DNA from: Glandiceps talaboti
Taxonomy: Eukaryota; Hemichordata; Enteropneusta; Spengelidae
Reading direction: 5' to 3'
DNA length: 64,000 bases
Assembly: GCF_964340395.1 (NCBI RefSeq)
Contig: NC_135564.1
Span: 20,198,107-20,262,106, forward strand
Part shown: positions 36,545 to 49,557 of the stretch, in pieces
Position numbering within the stretch: the stretch's first letter is position 1
Layout: every line of letters begins with the position of its first letter
Position numbers and translations under genes: made by a program
The notes under the pieces: generated by a model
The model's database searches: none
Told to the model about the DNA's origin: nothing
Seen by the model: only the letters and a program-made list of their open reading frames with translations

Positions 36545-39240
36545 CTGTCCAGAATACTGTGGATACACAGAGGAAAAATCAAATTAGCTGAAATTAAATT
36601 AGCCATATTTTCATTCTCATGGAGGAGTTTATTTTAGTCAAGCAGAAAAGGTGGCCTGAGTAATGTTCAAGAGGCAGATGCACTACCAATATCATCCATG
36701 CTACCCACACCAGTTTCCACTGACCCTAGTACTACAGAGTACTACACTCTCCATCCTTCTCTTTTTTTTTGAAAACCCTTCCAAACCACAAGCTACAACA
36801 CTCACCGCAAGCTCCATATGTTGATACATGCCTCAGTTTTCCTTCTTGCAAAATAGACAAGGAGAAAGGCTTTCTGGGTCAGGGACTCTAACACAGGACT
36901 ATCTGAACTCTAGACAGACACACTACCAACCATGCTACCTAGGGCAACATCCACTGACCCGAACACAAGACTTCACCCATACCGTTAACCATTGGCATTA
37001 AATGTTTAAGGATATGTTTGCTTGCTCACTACACAATTAAATATTAACACTAACAGACATACACATCTCATGGCTGAAGACATTGAATAACAGACATACA
37101 CATCCCATGGTGGTAGTGTATCTGCTAGACTTTGGATGTTCTTCCGATACAATACGACACACGACCTAACATCGCTATCGAGGATGGAACAAGCCCTCAC
37201 TACCAACCATGCTACCTAGGGCAACATCCACTGACCCGAACACAAGTCTTCACTCATACTGTTATGCATGGCAAGCCCTCACTGAGAACTTCGTTCGTTT
37301 ATAGTATCAAAAGAAAGCCAGAACGTCTTATAGCAAGACTAATACCATGGCTGAAGACATTGAATAACAGACATACACATCTTACAGCTCTAGAAATGGA
37401 ATGTGAGTAATGGTAAAATAAAAGACAAGATAATTAATGTAGAGGTCACCAGTTACTCATCACTGACCATCTGTTTGTGACCACCAAGGATGCAGTACAG
37501 TCAATTGGGATATACATGCAATATGACAACAGTACATGTAAACATAGTATGTTATAGTCACATCATTTCTGCCATTTATATGTAACACTAGTGACCATAA
37601 ATAACTTTTTTGACTTATGCTGGATAAATATTCTGACATGACTGGAATAAATGCTGACAATTCAGAAAAAAAACACACAATGCAATAGATAGACCCGTAA
37701 CTATATGTATTCTACATCCAACAAGGAATGAGTCATACTCAAAAGAAACAGAGGGAGTGCCTATTGGTTAACTCTTACTATGCAATATTTTTAAAGTATG
37801 GAAAAAATAGCATTATCCTCCCATCTAAATAACTTGTCACCATTGCTGCCTGCCATCACGCCATCAATTTATGTTCCATGGAATCAACTGATACTTCTCT
37901 CCATATATTACATTACAATTATATATATGGAAATCAAACATCATAAAGTGCAAAGTACACACTCAATGCAAAATCACTTACTTCAACAGACAAGCCATGT
38001 CAAACAAATTGACTTGTGGGAATACATAGTAAAACACTGCAGTTCTTTACTAAATTTATAGACAGCACTCTTGCAGTGGCGATGATGAGCTATTTTAGCA
38101 GGTGTCTGGTGGTATGTCAACTGAATGCCAACCTACTTTTAAGTACTACACCATCAGAATTGGATTTAGAAGGAATGAATAACCAGGGTGATACAGAAAG
38201 CTTATGTTCAACGTCAAAAGATACCCTCACCACTGTCAAAGGTCTTTATGTTGAACTGGAATAATTGAAAATGTCGTGTCTAAAAAAGGTATGTTTTACC
38301 ATCTTTACAATTTTCATTTTCAACATTCAGTTCCTGTATTTGAAATTGAATATCACATGCTACTTGCAATGCAGTACAAATCAAATGTTCTTGTTGAGAC
38401 TTAGTGTTGCAATCTTGGACCTGCTTGCATGACATGGTGGGTCGGTGACTCAAGTCTGACTGTTGTCAATCAACCCTGTGTGGAGTGACAACAATCAATA
38501 TAGAGTCAAGTACACTACAGCCATACAACTACGTAGGGCTAGCCCTCTAATATTTCCATATCTGTGGAAAGGAACTGAATCGAATGTGTGCCATACTAAT
38601 ACACACATAGGAAGGTAACACTTCATGTATGGAAACGGGGTATTTTTTTGTTACATGTGGACACAGACGTTCCCTTACTTTCGTAAACTTTCTGTTCAGT
38701 CACGGCTACAACTAATATATAACTTCACTCACACTGACTTGTTTCCCATCCATTCAAATTGATCACGTTGTACGTGCGTGCATTTGTTCGCCATTTTGTC
38801 TTCAAATCAGATAGATACATACTGATACACGAGGTCTGGATACACTGATAGGACTAATTTACGCGAAAATACAAAAGTCAAACGTAAAGCTAACCCAGTT
38901 TCTTACAATGCTAGCAGAAGGCATGTAAATTTTAACTCCGGGGTGACGAATAACCGCCATCCCACTTACTCAGCTCGTAAGCATCCTTGGACTATCATGT
39001 ATGTAACTAAACACTAACAGACTTTGACTAGAGAGGCAACAGCATGACCCGCCGGTCCCGACCCGCCACGTTCCGAGGAACTCGAACACTCAGTCATGCC
39101 CTTTCAGACAATAAAAGGCGTTAAAATTGGGGTTTTAGAAACATAACCTGATAACAAACATAAAAGTATCATTGCCATATGCATAAAACGGTTATATTTT
39201 GCACAAAAATAGTAGAATGTAAAGAATTTGAAGAACGCCG
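36545..39240. other. non-coding stretch with local duplications
   Basis: Two interspersed direct repeats lie here: ACCAACCATGCTACCTAGGG (36927 and 37201) and CATGGCTGAAGACATTGAAT (37068 and 37347). A frame at 38016-38264 is open but unsupported. Otherwise nothing is recognised. Confidence 0.45.
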
Positions 39241-39254
39241 AATGTACTACCTAC

Positions 39255-39330
39255 CATGTTTGAAGCAGTTTGTGCGTGACTTTTCCGTAGCCGAATAACA
39301 TCTACCAAAATGCTGCGCTATATATTTTCG
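39255..39330 (-). other. candidate first exon of a minus-strand transcript, head-to-head with RSU1
   Basis: On the minus strand CTTCAAACATG is followed at once by the donor GTAGGT (39249-39254). It lies about 170-250 bp from the ETS-site cluster of the RSU1 promoter, so a bidirectional promoter is plausible. The transcript start is estimated. Confidence 0.3.
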
Positions 39331-39498
39331 CCCTCTTCAAACTCAAAAAATGCACACTGCACCAACAAAAATTAGTTAAAGTTGCGATTTTAGACCTAGC
39401 ACGGAACTATTTCGCAGTATTAGAAGAAACTCAGTAAAACAAATTCGCACTACATTTTGCAAGCGCAGAATAACAATATCAAAAAATTGTTCGCCGGC

Positions 39499-39517
39499 AC
39501 TTCCGGTTTACTTCCTG
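39499..39517 (+). promoter_or_regulatory. paired ETS-type sites, likely RSU1 promoter
   Basis: ACTTCCGG (39499-39506) and ACTTCCTG (39510-39517) lie about 90 bases ahead of the RSU1 ATG with no TATA box. This is typical of housekeeping, TATA-less and often bidirectional promoters. Transcript start is expected around 39520-39590. Confidence 0.5.
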
Positions 39518-39605
39518 CTTTTTAGGGTGCGATCCATATCCTCTCAGACACTCCAGACATTTAACTTTTCTTCCAATTGTTTTCCTGTCTTATTTGAACC
39601 TGAAA

Positions 39606-40126
39606 ATGGCAAAATCCATAAAGAAACATGTTGAAGATGCAAAGGAGCACAATCAAGAAGAACTGGACCTCACTGAGAAAGGAATCAGCAATATTATGGA
39701 CATCCCTGGGCTGTGTAAGTGAAAAATTAAATAATAATGTAATATTTTGACAAGTGACATTTCAATGAGACTTCCATTCTGAGTAAAAAAAAAACTTTGA
39801 AGAGACGAGTAGAGTTGTTATTCAAACATAATCAAGTCAATACTTGTGGAAGCATTAGCTAATCGTATTAAGGGTCATTCAAACGGTTATAGGAAATACT
39901 GAAATTAATACATCTGTATAACTTATAAGATCTCAGGATACGACCCAGTATATCACTATAGTATTGATATCCAGCAGAGCAGAGGTCAGTTGTAGACGGA
40001 CCTAGTCGAAACTAAACATTGGTGTAGCCATGGGTACATGTAATATCATACAAGAAATAAAGTGGTATAATTTAGTTGTTTAGACTATGCACTCCCGTTT
40101 GTAATTTACCAAAGTCATTTATTATG

Positions 40127-40202
<76 letters not shown>

Positions 40203-43200
40203 CATACGTTAGTATACGTTAGTATGTAATATGTTAGTCCTGCTTCCATGACGGTGCACGAGTCTGTATTACTGACTTGACTCTAAACACTTGTCAGAAT
40301 CGAGTCCCGAATTCCTCCGTATGCAAGCAGGACTAGGAGGGACAATTGTCAGAATCGAGTCCCGAATTCCTCCGTATGCAAGCAGGACTAGTAACATGTA
40401 TGTATATATGAAACTGTGCTTTTTTGAATGACTATTTTCTAGCCCAGACATTTTTCTTGGTGTTACTATCTCAAGAAACTCAGTACATCTGTTCATTCTT
40501 TGAGAATGTCTAGGTATATAGTAACACCAAAATAAGTCTATGAATTCTATTATCACAGGAAAGACAATAATTACTGACAAACTCAGAGTCAACTTTTGTA
40601 ATAATATTTACAACCCTTAAAGTGTAAAGATTTAATCAGTGAAAGACTTTATTCAAATTATTTCTACTTCCTGACACACTTGGAATATTTACCGATACTT
40701 TACCCCCTTTCTTTTCTGACAGTGTCATTGAGGCAGCTGACAAAGTTATCATTAAGTCACAACAGAATTATTGGTAAGTTTTGACTGCTGTATAGTTTAG
40801 ATATAAGCACAATAACAAATTTCTTTAGAAGATAATCTCCTGCTGAAGATCTTGTCAGTTTCAAATAACTAAATACAATAATCTTTTTGTTTGCAAATTA
40901 TGAATAAAAATGAATGCTTAGGCCAGCTGTGATAACAAAAATTGAAGCTCCTAATTTTGGCTAACATATGTCCATTTCCCAGAATGCCCCACACCAGTGT
41001 ACAACACTCCTCTTGTAAGTCAGATTTGTCAGTTTTTTGTAACTGTTTTAGAGAGGTCATGTAACACCAGACTAGTGAAAATGACTTTTCTTGGTCCCAA
41101 AGGCCTAAAAAAATTGTTTGATTCCAGTTACCTGACCCCCACCTACTTTTTCCCTGCCAACAAGAAAAAAATAATAAAATTGTGAAAATTGTGAAGTCTC
41201 ACAAGAAATTGTGGATGTAGAAACTGACATCAACGTAAAAGACAATATGAAACTGGTTTTTTTTTGGCCTAAATATGAAGTAGCCAAGATTAATGAGTCA
41301 TCTTACATTTGCTCTCCATTCAGTAAGCCCAATACTTCAAATACCTTTTATGCAAATGAACTACCATAACCCCCAAAATGGTAGCTTTGATAAGATGCCC
41401 TTTTAGATCTTCACCTCTCTGTTTGTTTGTATGTTTGTTTTCATAGTGTTGCCTCCAAGTATAGCAGAGTTACAGAATCTAGAGTCTTTGAATTTATTTA
41501 ATAACCACATTGAGGAGGTTCCAACCAACTTAAGTACTCTACCAAATCTAAAAATACTCAATCTTGGGTAAGTTATTATTATTTGATATTTGTTTCATTT
41601 GAATGAGATGTGAGTTCTGATTAAACAACCTGGATAAAGGTAAAACAATTTTTTGTAGAATAATGTAAATTTTGAATTTTGCAATGTTTTCTGGGGTCTG
41701 TTTTGTAAGATAGATATGTTATGACTGTAACAAATCAACCATCAGCACACTAGCATAGATACAAAGTAAAACTATAGCATTATTGTGGATGGATGCCGGA
41801 TAGTAATAGAAAGACAGTGTCTCTGGTATACTGAGTGATACTGTGCAAGTAGCCACTACTGCTTCTCAATGAGTGGGTTTTTGCTGTCTGTGGAAATTCT
41901 TAAGTAAATGTTGAGGGCATACCATACAATGAGATTAGACTTACAAATACAGTAAATAGTCAAACTGATGAATGAACAATTTAGTGGAAGTGTAGCCACT
42001 CTGTGAGCGAGTCTAATCTACTACATACAATTACAACAGTTTCAGTTTGTATCTGTCTTAGGTTGATAATTACTTGTTTCCATAGTGATAACTACGTTAT
42101 CATTATCATACTGTTCTTTATTCTATAGAGTAAACAGACTGTCAACACTTCCTAGAGGGTTTGGCGCTTTCCCTAAATTGGAAATTTTGGATCTTACCTA
42201 CAATAACCTGAATGAACATAATTTGCCTGGCAACTTCTTCCTCATAGGTGAGTGTTTACAAAATGTATTGAAAACTATTGCCGTATATGATGCTACCTGG
42301 ATCCATTTTGGAATACTTTTTTGACTTTTCGTGAAATAACCCAAGAAACTTGCATGTCATAATTGTATTAATAGATGTAGTTATATACCAATATATGAAA
42401 AGTAACAGATAAATATGAACATTTACTTGTCTTTTTGTCTAACCCCCATTCCCACCCTTCAACCCCAGGCCTTTCAACTACAGGTATATAACAGAACCCC
42501 ATGACTTGTGAATGCAAGTGTGGCATATATTGTTTGCTCACATTACAGATGGATGAATGCCATGAATGAATGAATGAACGAACGAACGAACGAACGAACG
42601 AACGAACGAACGAACGAACGAACGAACGAACGAACGAACAAATGAATAAATGAACGAATGAATGAATGAACGAATGAATGAATTTTGTATATTAATTGGC
42701 CATTGGCTTTTACATGCAAGAAAATTAGGAGACAAAAAAGCATACAGTGGTTTGCCATCATTCTTAAATTGCAGTCAATGAAGCCCTTTTGTTGAAAGTC
42801 AAAAATACACACAAATTTTAATTAAGTGCTCATTTTTGGATGTTAACAATAGATAGAACTTATAGAGAACATGCCAGATGTGATACTATATTGTTATAAA
42901 ATAAATGGAAAGTAAAAAAGATCGAAAAAAATGTACTTTTGTAAGACCTTTTATGAGACTATTCATTGACCATTGGTTTGGAAATTTAAAGAACATTGAA
43001 GTAAAAGAGATAACATCCTTTTTGTTGACAGAAACTCTTCGTGCGTTGTACCTTAGTGACAATGATTTTGAAACCATACCAGAAGAGATTTCCAATCTTG
43101 AGAGACTTCAAATTGTAAGTATCCAAACTACTATTAAATCAGCAAAGTTAATAAATACTATTGTGGAAATCACTCTGTAGGCACACTACGATGGATACCA

Positions 43201-46200
43201 ACTAAAAGTAATGTTGGCACATGTTGATATAAGTTATCAATGGACATTGATGTAATTACACTCACAGTGGGGTGCCATCTCTGATGATAAGTTTTTCTAA
43301 AGTGGTCATACATTCAACCTCATTCAGTGTTTACACTATAATCTTGATTACAGAGTAATTATATCCACATAACCAAGGCACTGTTATCACTCACGTCTAG
43401 AATCTACCATATGCAACAGCAAAAGTTATATTTTGTATCTGAGTGTGCCTATAGCTTGATTTCCATAGTAGTAATGTATTGCAGAACTTAATGAATTCAA
43501 TCATGGCTGATTTTGTGAGAGAAAGTACAAAATAGAAAAGAACTTCTACAATAAATGAGTACAGAAAGAAAGGTTAAAAATAGCATTCTTTTCATATTTT
43601 TCAAAATTTTACATTAGGTTTGCACAGAAACGTGTAGCTGTATTGTATAACAGTTTCTCATCTATAGTACACACAATATCAATTCAAGTAATTGTTTCTT
43701 GAATGTGAAAAACCTGAAGGATTCGGTCATTGAATTTATTAATGGGCCATGTTTCAATCCCAGGTTATCATATTAGTGATATCTTATCAGTAGAGCTCTA
43801 AGGATTATATGGGATCATTCCTTTTGTCTGGGTCAGCTTTTTCTATAGCTGTGAGTGACAATTGTTTTTCCTACCTAAATTTTAATCCTAAGTTTAAGTG
43901 AGTATGTACAACACATATATGGGTAGCAATTGGTAGCAATCAACATAAACCACTGCACTATTTGATGCACAGGTGTGATTAGTCTCAAAGTATGTTTGAT
44001 GTTTTTCTTCACAGTTGGCACTTCGAGACAACGATTTGACATCACTGCCCAAACAGATTGGTGACTTACGAACACTGAAAGAACTTCACATCCAAGGAAA
44101 CAGACTGACTGTACTGCCACCAGAGTTAGGTAATGTACCATTCCTACTTACAACCCCAAGACTTAGTTGCTATTTACTTGTTACATCATACATACTTGAA
44201 ATCAAATTTTGAGATCATTCTGATACATTAACACTGGCATTTAACAAGGAAATTCAACATTGTAGTATTATGAGAATGAATGTTCACAGACTCTTGGTTC
44301 ATAGTTACCAATGAAAATTTCTATTCACAGTCAAAATATTTCTTGGAAGTGAATCTCAACTTTTTGTCAACATCTCATCAACATTGTGTCTTCTAAGATA
44401 TGTGACAATAGACCATTGTAGTGCACCCCTGACAATACTGATGAAATGTTGGCAAAAATTTGGCATTCGCTTTAAAGAATAGGATAAGCTTTGCATGAGA
44501 GAGAGAGATGGTGTTAGTCTAGAGGCTGTCTGTGGCTTCAATTCTCAAGATTTCTCTTAACTTAAGAGATTCAAGGCCTTTAACCTATACTGGTTTATGT
44601 TTTACAAGCTGAGATAACTAATTCTTATACTGCTTTCCAAGGCCTTGATGGAATATCTTAGACTTGATAACTAATTCTTATTCTGCTCTTGAAGACTGTG
44701 ATAGAATATCTTAGACTTGATGATGTCATGAAGGATACATAATAATATAAATTTGTGTATGTTTTTTAGGTAATCTTGATCTTGTTGGAGAAAGGCGTGT
44801 CTTTAAAGGTGAAAATAATCCATGGGCTGCACCTATAGCTGACCAGTTCCAGGCTGGTATTGGACATGTCTTTGACTACATCAGATCTGATACTTATAAA
44901 TAGTAAGTTGTTACAGTATGTTTAGTAATGAAAATACATGGTATTACTAACAACTAAAACAGGTTACATGTGGCCACTGACCACGTTTTAACAGTATGTT
45001 AGTAAGGAAACTACATGACTTTGCTAACAAATAGAGCAGGTTACCTGTGGTCACTGACTGTGTAAGAGAGTATGTTAGTAATGGAAATACATGACTTTAC
45101 CAACAAATGGGACAGGTTACCTGTGGCCACTGACTGCCTGAGACAGGTGGCTGTTCTATGGAGAGTGGTTTACTCATAACATTGTACAGGACGTCCACAA
45201 AGTAGCTGCTAAGAGAGAGTGGCTGCTAAGATAGGTATGACTGTAGTTCAAAATGTTATGAGAACTGATTGACCATAGACTAAATATGATTATGTACATA
45301 TAGTGATATAGCATTTTCACATTCCAAATAAATTAATCTGATGAAAAGGAGATGTTTCAAGAATTATTTCACCAGTTGTGGAGAAAGACATGAATAATTA
45401 AATCATTGCGTGATCAAGATCTAAAGAAGATGAATTGAAATGTCACATTCATTTCTAATTTACCGTTCCAAAGTAACTACCGTATAATGTCACATTCATT
45501 TCTAATTTACCATTCCAAAGTAACTACCGTATATTGTACTGTCCGATTAATTCTTGGAACCATAAACACTATATTCTCTATTGAAGACTCACTTCACATT
45601 AGGAATAAAATCTAGGTATTAAAACTGGTTGTTTGCCAGGAGACCTATACAAAAGTTTGGTGCAGAATAAAAGAATAACCATGTGTATTGTTTATGGCTC
45701 CACTGATAAGATAACAGGAATGTGAGAACCTGGGATTGAAACATGGCCCTTCAACCCACCTTCTTTCAGAGCTAAAGTCTGTATAATTTGTCCCCAATGG
45801 GCGCCACCTGGAGGGGACTTATATGCTGGGTTCCCTCTGTGTCCATCCGTGTGTTTGTCCATCCATGCATGAGTGTGTGAATGCGTTCACCCAGATATCT
45901 CTGGCATGCACCAATTCATTTCAACCAAAAGGAAGGTAGCATACTATGTGAGACATGCATGCCACTTTATTTTATGACCAAATAAAGTATGGCCGAATGA
46001 CAGCCATATTTGTTGTTAAATATCTGTGTCAGAAACAAACCATTATACTTCTCAATTAGTTTCTATCACAGAGTAATTTTTCAGCTCTTACTGGTTTAAT
46101 ATGCAGTTGATACTGCTTTCAAATTATTTGACACCTCTCAGACTGAAAATTTGATAATTTCTTTATTTTTTGCAGTTTGTATGGAAGACACATCCAGGCA

Positions 46201-46278
46201 GTGACTTCACCCCCTCCCAAGACAATTGACAAGTCCAAGAAAATAAGTCGTAAAGCAGCTGGTTCCGGAAAGAAATAA
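39606..46278 (+). CDS. RSU1: Ras suppressor protein 1, 8 coding exons
   Basis: Coding exons: 39606-39714, 40723-40773, 41447-41567, 42129-42247, 43032-43114, 44015-44129, 44770-44902 and 46176-46278. All junctions are GT-AG and phases agree, giving 834 nt and 277 residues plus stop, the same length as the human protein. The N-terminus is MAKSIKKHVEDAKEHNQEEL. About seven leucine-rich repeats follow (for example LYLSDNDFETIPEEISNL, ELHIQGNRLTVLPPELG). A conserved cap includes NPWAAPIADQFQ, and a Lys-rich C-terminus ends KKISRKAAGSGKK. RSU1 binds PINCH within the ILK-PINCH-parvin adhesion complex and dampens Ras signalling (family knowledge). Introns 4 and 7 hold microsatellite and dispersed repeats. 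Complete, no defect seen. Confidence 0.97.
40134..40200. repeat. AT dinucleotide repeat
   Basis: About 33 uninterrupted AT units in RSU1 intron 1. Confidence 0.97.
40235..40390. mobile_element. small TIR element with duplicated right end
   Basis: TAGTCCTGCTTCCATGACGG at the left is inverse to GCAAGCAGGACTA. The right end of about 45 bp (TCAGAATCGAGTCCCGAATT...) occurs twice (40291-40335, 40346-40390), separated by GGAGGGACAA. A related end, TAGTCCTGCTTACAGATGGA, lies at 52621. In RSU1 intron 1. Confidence 0.6.
42563..42683. repeat. GAAC/GAAT tetranucleotide repeat
   Basis: About 16 GAAC units flanked by GAAT units, in RSU1 intron 4. The Phe-Val-Arg-Ser frames on the minus strand are artefacts. 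Confidence 0.96.
43735..43885 (-). repeat. dispersed repeat family R copy (inverted) in RSU1 intron 5
   Basis: GGGCCATGTTTCAATCCCAGG and TATGGGATCATTCC match the family. Cited as short words: CCATGTTTCAATCCCAGG. Confidence 0.5.
44285..44560. repeat. dispersed palindromic repeat in RSU1 intron 6
   Basis: CTCTTGGTTCATAGTTACCA and GTCTAGAGGCTGTCTGTGGC recur at 48385-48600 as CTCTTGGTTCATGACTTCTC and GTCTAGAGGCTATCTGTGGC. In that copy the two ends are partly inverse, indicating a MITE family. Confidence 0.5.
45595..45765 (+). repeat. dispersed repeat family R copy in RSU1 intron 7
   Basis: ATTAGGAATAAAATCTAGG, TGGTTGTTTGCCAGG and GGGATTGAAACATGGCCCTT match the copy at 23805-23960. Confidence 0.55.
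45795..46020 (+). repeat. diverged copy of the CCGT/GGGGACTTAT repeat in RSU1 intron 7
   Basis: GGGGACTTATATGCTGGGTT, a tract of TCCATCCGTG words and AGTATGGCCGAATGACAGCC parallel the fuller repeat that begins at 46530. Confidence 0.5.
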
Positions 46279-46529
46279 ACCAATATTTCCTCACTGCTGA
46301 ATATAGACTTTATATTGAAATAGTGAAACCTGCATGATGCATGCCACAAAGGTACCACAACTTAGACCATAGCAATGGAATAGGGATATCACAACTTAGA
46401 CCATAGGAACGGCATTTTATCAAGAAATTACAGAGGCTTCATGTTTAGCAAAAAGTACAAGAATATAAAAATGCAATTTCCAGAAGAACATTATTCTGCA
46501 GAATTTTATACTGTCTTCAGTATTTTTAG

Positions 46530-47230
46530 TCCCCGCGGACGAAGTCCGGAACGGGGACTTATGGATTGGGTTCCGTCTGTCCGTGAGTCCGTGCGTCCGT
46601 GTGTCCGTCCGTCCGTCCGCAGCTGTTTCTTGGAGATGCCTGGACCGATTTTTTTCAAACTTGGTACAGGGGCAACATACTATGGCATACATATGCACGT
46701 CAATTTGTTTTATGATATGATCCAATATGGCCGCCTAGCAACCATTTTGTTTGCGAATTTTCCCTGTCTAGAGCCATAACTCAGACATGCTTTAACAGAT
46801 CTCATTCAAAGTTGGTATTAGGACAGTGTTCTATGACATACATGTGCATATTCATTGTTGTCATGATACGATCCAATATGGCCACCTAGCAGCCATTTTG
46901 TTTGTGAATTTTCATGTCCAAAGCCATAACTCAGACATGCTTGAACAGATCTCATTCAAAGTTGGTATTAGGACAGTGTTCTATGACATACATGTGCATA
47001 TCTATTTTCATTGTGATACGATCCAATATGGCTGCCTGGTAGCCATTTTGTTTGTGAATTTTCATGTCCAAAGCCATAACTCAGACATGCTTGAACAGAT
47101 CTCATTCAAAGTTGGCATTAGGACAGTGTTCTATGACATACATGTGTATATCCATTTTCGTCGTGATACGATCCAATATGGCTGCCTGGCAGCCATTTTG
47201 TTTGTGAATTTTCCATGTCCAAAGCCATAA
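46530..47230 (+). repeat. CCGTCCGT-headed repeat with a 150-bp satellite body
   Basis: Begins AGTCCCCGCGGACGAAGTCC, then CCGT-rich words, then GGAGATGCCTGGACCGATTT. The body repeats at about 150-bp spacing (AGCCATAACTCAGACATGCT at 46772, 46921, 47072; AGCCATAACT at 47221). Units contain ACGATCCAATATGGC and GCCATTTTGTTTG. Open frames across it are repeat-driven. It lies in the 3' flank, or 3' UTR, of RSU1. Confidence 0.8.
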
Positions 47231-49540
47231 CTTTTTCTTTTTTTGTGTGTAGTACATTTCAAATTTTGATGTCTGCCATTTTTGCTAATAGTGTAAATGT
47301 TTTACAACAGACAATACAGGTTTACGTTTAGATCCAGTGTATGCCAAGAGAATTGCAGTTTATTTAGTTTTATCAAAAGGAAAATACCAAAGACAGCTAA
47401 CAGTCATTATAACTTTTTGACTTTTGAAGGATATTTTGATATTTTATATTTTCACTGTTATATTTGTACTTACATTATCAAATTTTTGCTACATTATCTG
47501 TTGCTACATTTTGTAACTTTTGCTACATTAGCTGTTGTTACATTAACTTTTGCTCCATGAACTGTTGCTACATTATCTAACTTTTGCTACATTGTCTAAC
47601 ATTTGCTACATTATTGTGTTTATACATATAATGAGTAGTTTAGAGTGTGTGTGCTTGAGAGAGAGAGTTACAAGTATTCAACACGTGCCATATTGGAATG
47701 TATTTTATACCTCAAGTTCCGTTCTCAATGCATGAACTAGCACCCAGTTTTTATGAACTTTAATAGGAAGTAATAACTAATTAATCAAATCATGCACAGC
47801 TGTATCCTACAGCAACATATTATTACATTTCACATTAATTCTGTTTAGGTTTCTCCTTGAGCTGATAAAAGGGTTAATTAAGTACAAGGCACATTGCAGT
47901 ATTTCTAAGATTTACTGAATTAATATTAGAGATTCCAGGACAATGTCCTTTCCAGTGTAATTATTGCATGTATCACATTTACACTTATAATAATTGCACT
48001 CATTAACAAATTATGTTATATATTGGAGATTAGTACAAAGATTATAGTAAAATGAAAACTAAAGATGATTATTTTATCATTCTCATAATATATCTAAATA
48101 TAGTGCTGAGCACTCATAAAATGTAAATGAATTACTTGCTTATCTTATTTTATCTATATTTTTATTTAAATACTAGTTGCACAATTTTTTCAGTAATTTT
48201 ATTCAAATTCTGATATTGTCAAACGAAATCCTATATTAGTATAGAGTAGGAAATTATTTGAATCAAATGAACTATAATGTGTGTCAGCCAAACTAATATT
48301 GGTAGTCAACATACCACTTCTTTACCTGGTCCTTCCTCGTTGTAAGAATGCAAATACTTCAAATGTCACACTTATCTTTCATGGTGTAGTCTAGAGGCTA
48401 TCTGTGGCTTTGAATCTGAAGGTAACCTGCACCATGTCTAGAGGAACAAGCTGAGACGAAATTTCAAATTCAAACAAAGCCACCCACACAGCATTGTATA
48501 CTATGAACAACTCTTGGTTCATGACTTCTCATTACTTTAGACATGGTGAACAGATTCAAAGCTCAAGATAGCCTTTAGACTATCCATGGCGTTATTTCCT
48601 TAGTTCTTTATATGTCAAAAAAAAAATTGAGTGAAACTATGATCATGTAAGATTTTAGTATTCTTGATTCGTCATGAATGCTTTCAAATTCTGCAATTTT
48701 TCATTATTGTAATATTTTAAAACTCAGTTCAGTTCAGGATTTTGAGTGAAACTCTATGGTGTACGCATAGTATGAAGGATTTCAATGTCAAAGGTCAATG
48801 CAAGGTATGACATGAAATATTTTACAAGGGCCATTCTGATTGGTTAGAAAATGATGACAAAATCTCTTTCGTGTACTTATCATAATATAATAAGAAATAC
48901 AGTTAGGAAAGCTGTCCAATCATGCAGGCAAAGGTCAAGTATGATGAAATTTGCAAATGATGTTAGAAAAGGTGATGAAAATTTAGATGAAATATGAAAA
49001 GGATATTTATATGAAAATTAACTTGATAAATTAATTAAACACAGTGATAGATTTTATAACAAACAAGTAAAATATTTATTAGTGCTTGAGATGATAAAAA
49101 AGTCACATTCAGAATCATATGCAAATTTCTATTCAATACTGTTTTCAGTACAAGAAAATTTTACGATTTTTTCAGAATATTTTTCCATCATTACACAACA
49201 TGTGTGTATTTAGAATTGACTGAAGTACACACCTGGACTAGACTACCAACTGATTGGCAAGTTGAAAGGTGTACAGTATTACAAACAAATCACCATCAAA
49301 GTACAGGATGGTATACATTTAGATACACAAGTTAAATCATGAAAAGAAAGCAACCATTATGGTCATATGAAAATGTTACCATGTGTGATAACAGACTTGA
49401 TTTTGAGAAATTCAAGAAACTTTTGTAAAATAACCTTTTAGGATAAAATCAGTCAAATAAGTAATGTCAATGTTGAAAAGTGAATTTAACTGACAAGATT
49501 TCACATTGTGATTATTTGTTATTATTTGCAGTGTATGTTT
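47231..49540. other. AT-rich stretch, no gene seen
   Basis: A TTGCTACATT-rich block (47480-47615) and a MITE-like partial palindrome at 48385-48600 are the only structures noticed. Confidence 0.45.
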
Positions 49541-49557
49541 TTATAAGTCTATGAAAG

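Noticed and set aside
38016-38264. 82-codon plus-strand frame with a possible acceptor
   Set aside because: No family, no upstream exon and AT-driven composition; kept only as a note.
42538-42812. Phe-Val-Arg-Ser repeat proteins on the minus strand
   Set aside because: They are shadows of the GAAC/GAAT microsatellite in an RSU1 intron.
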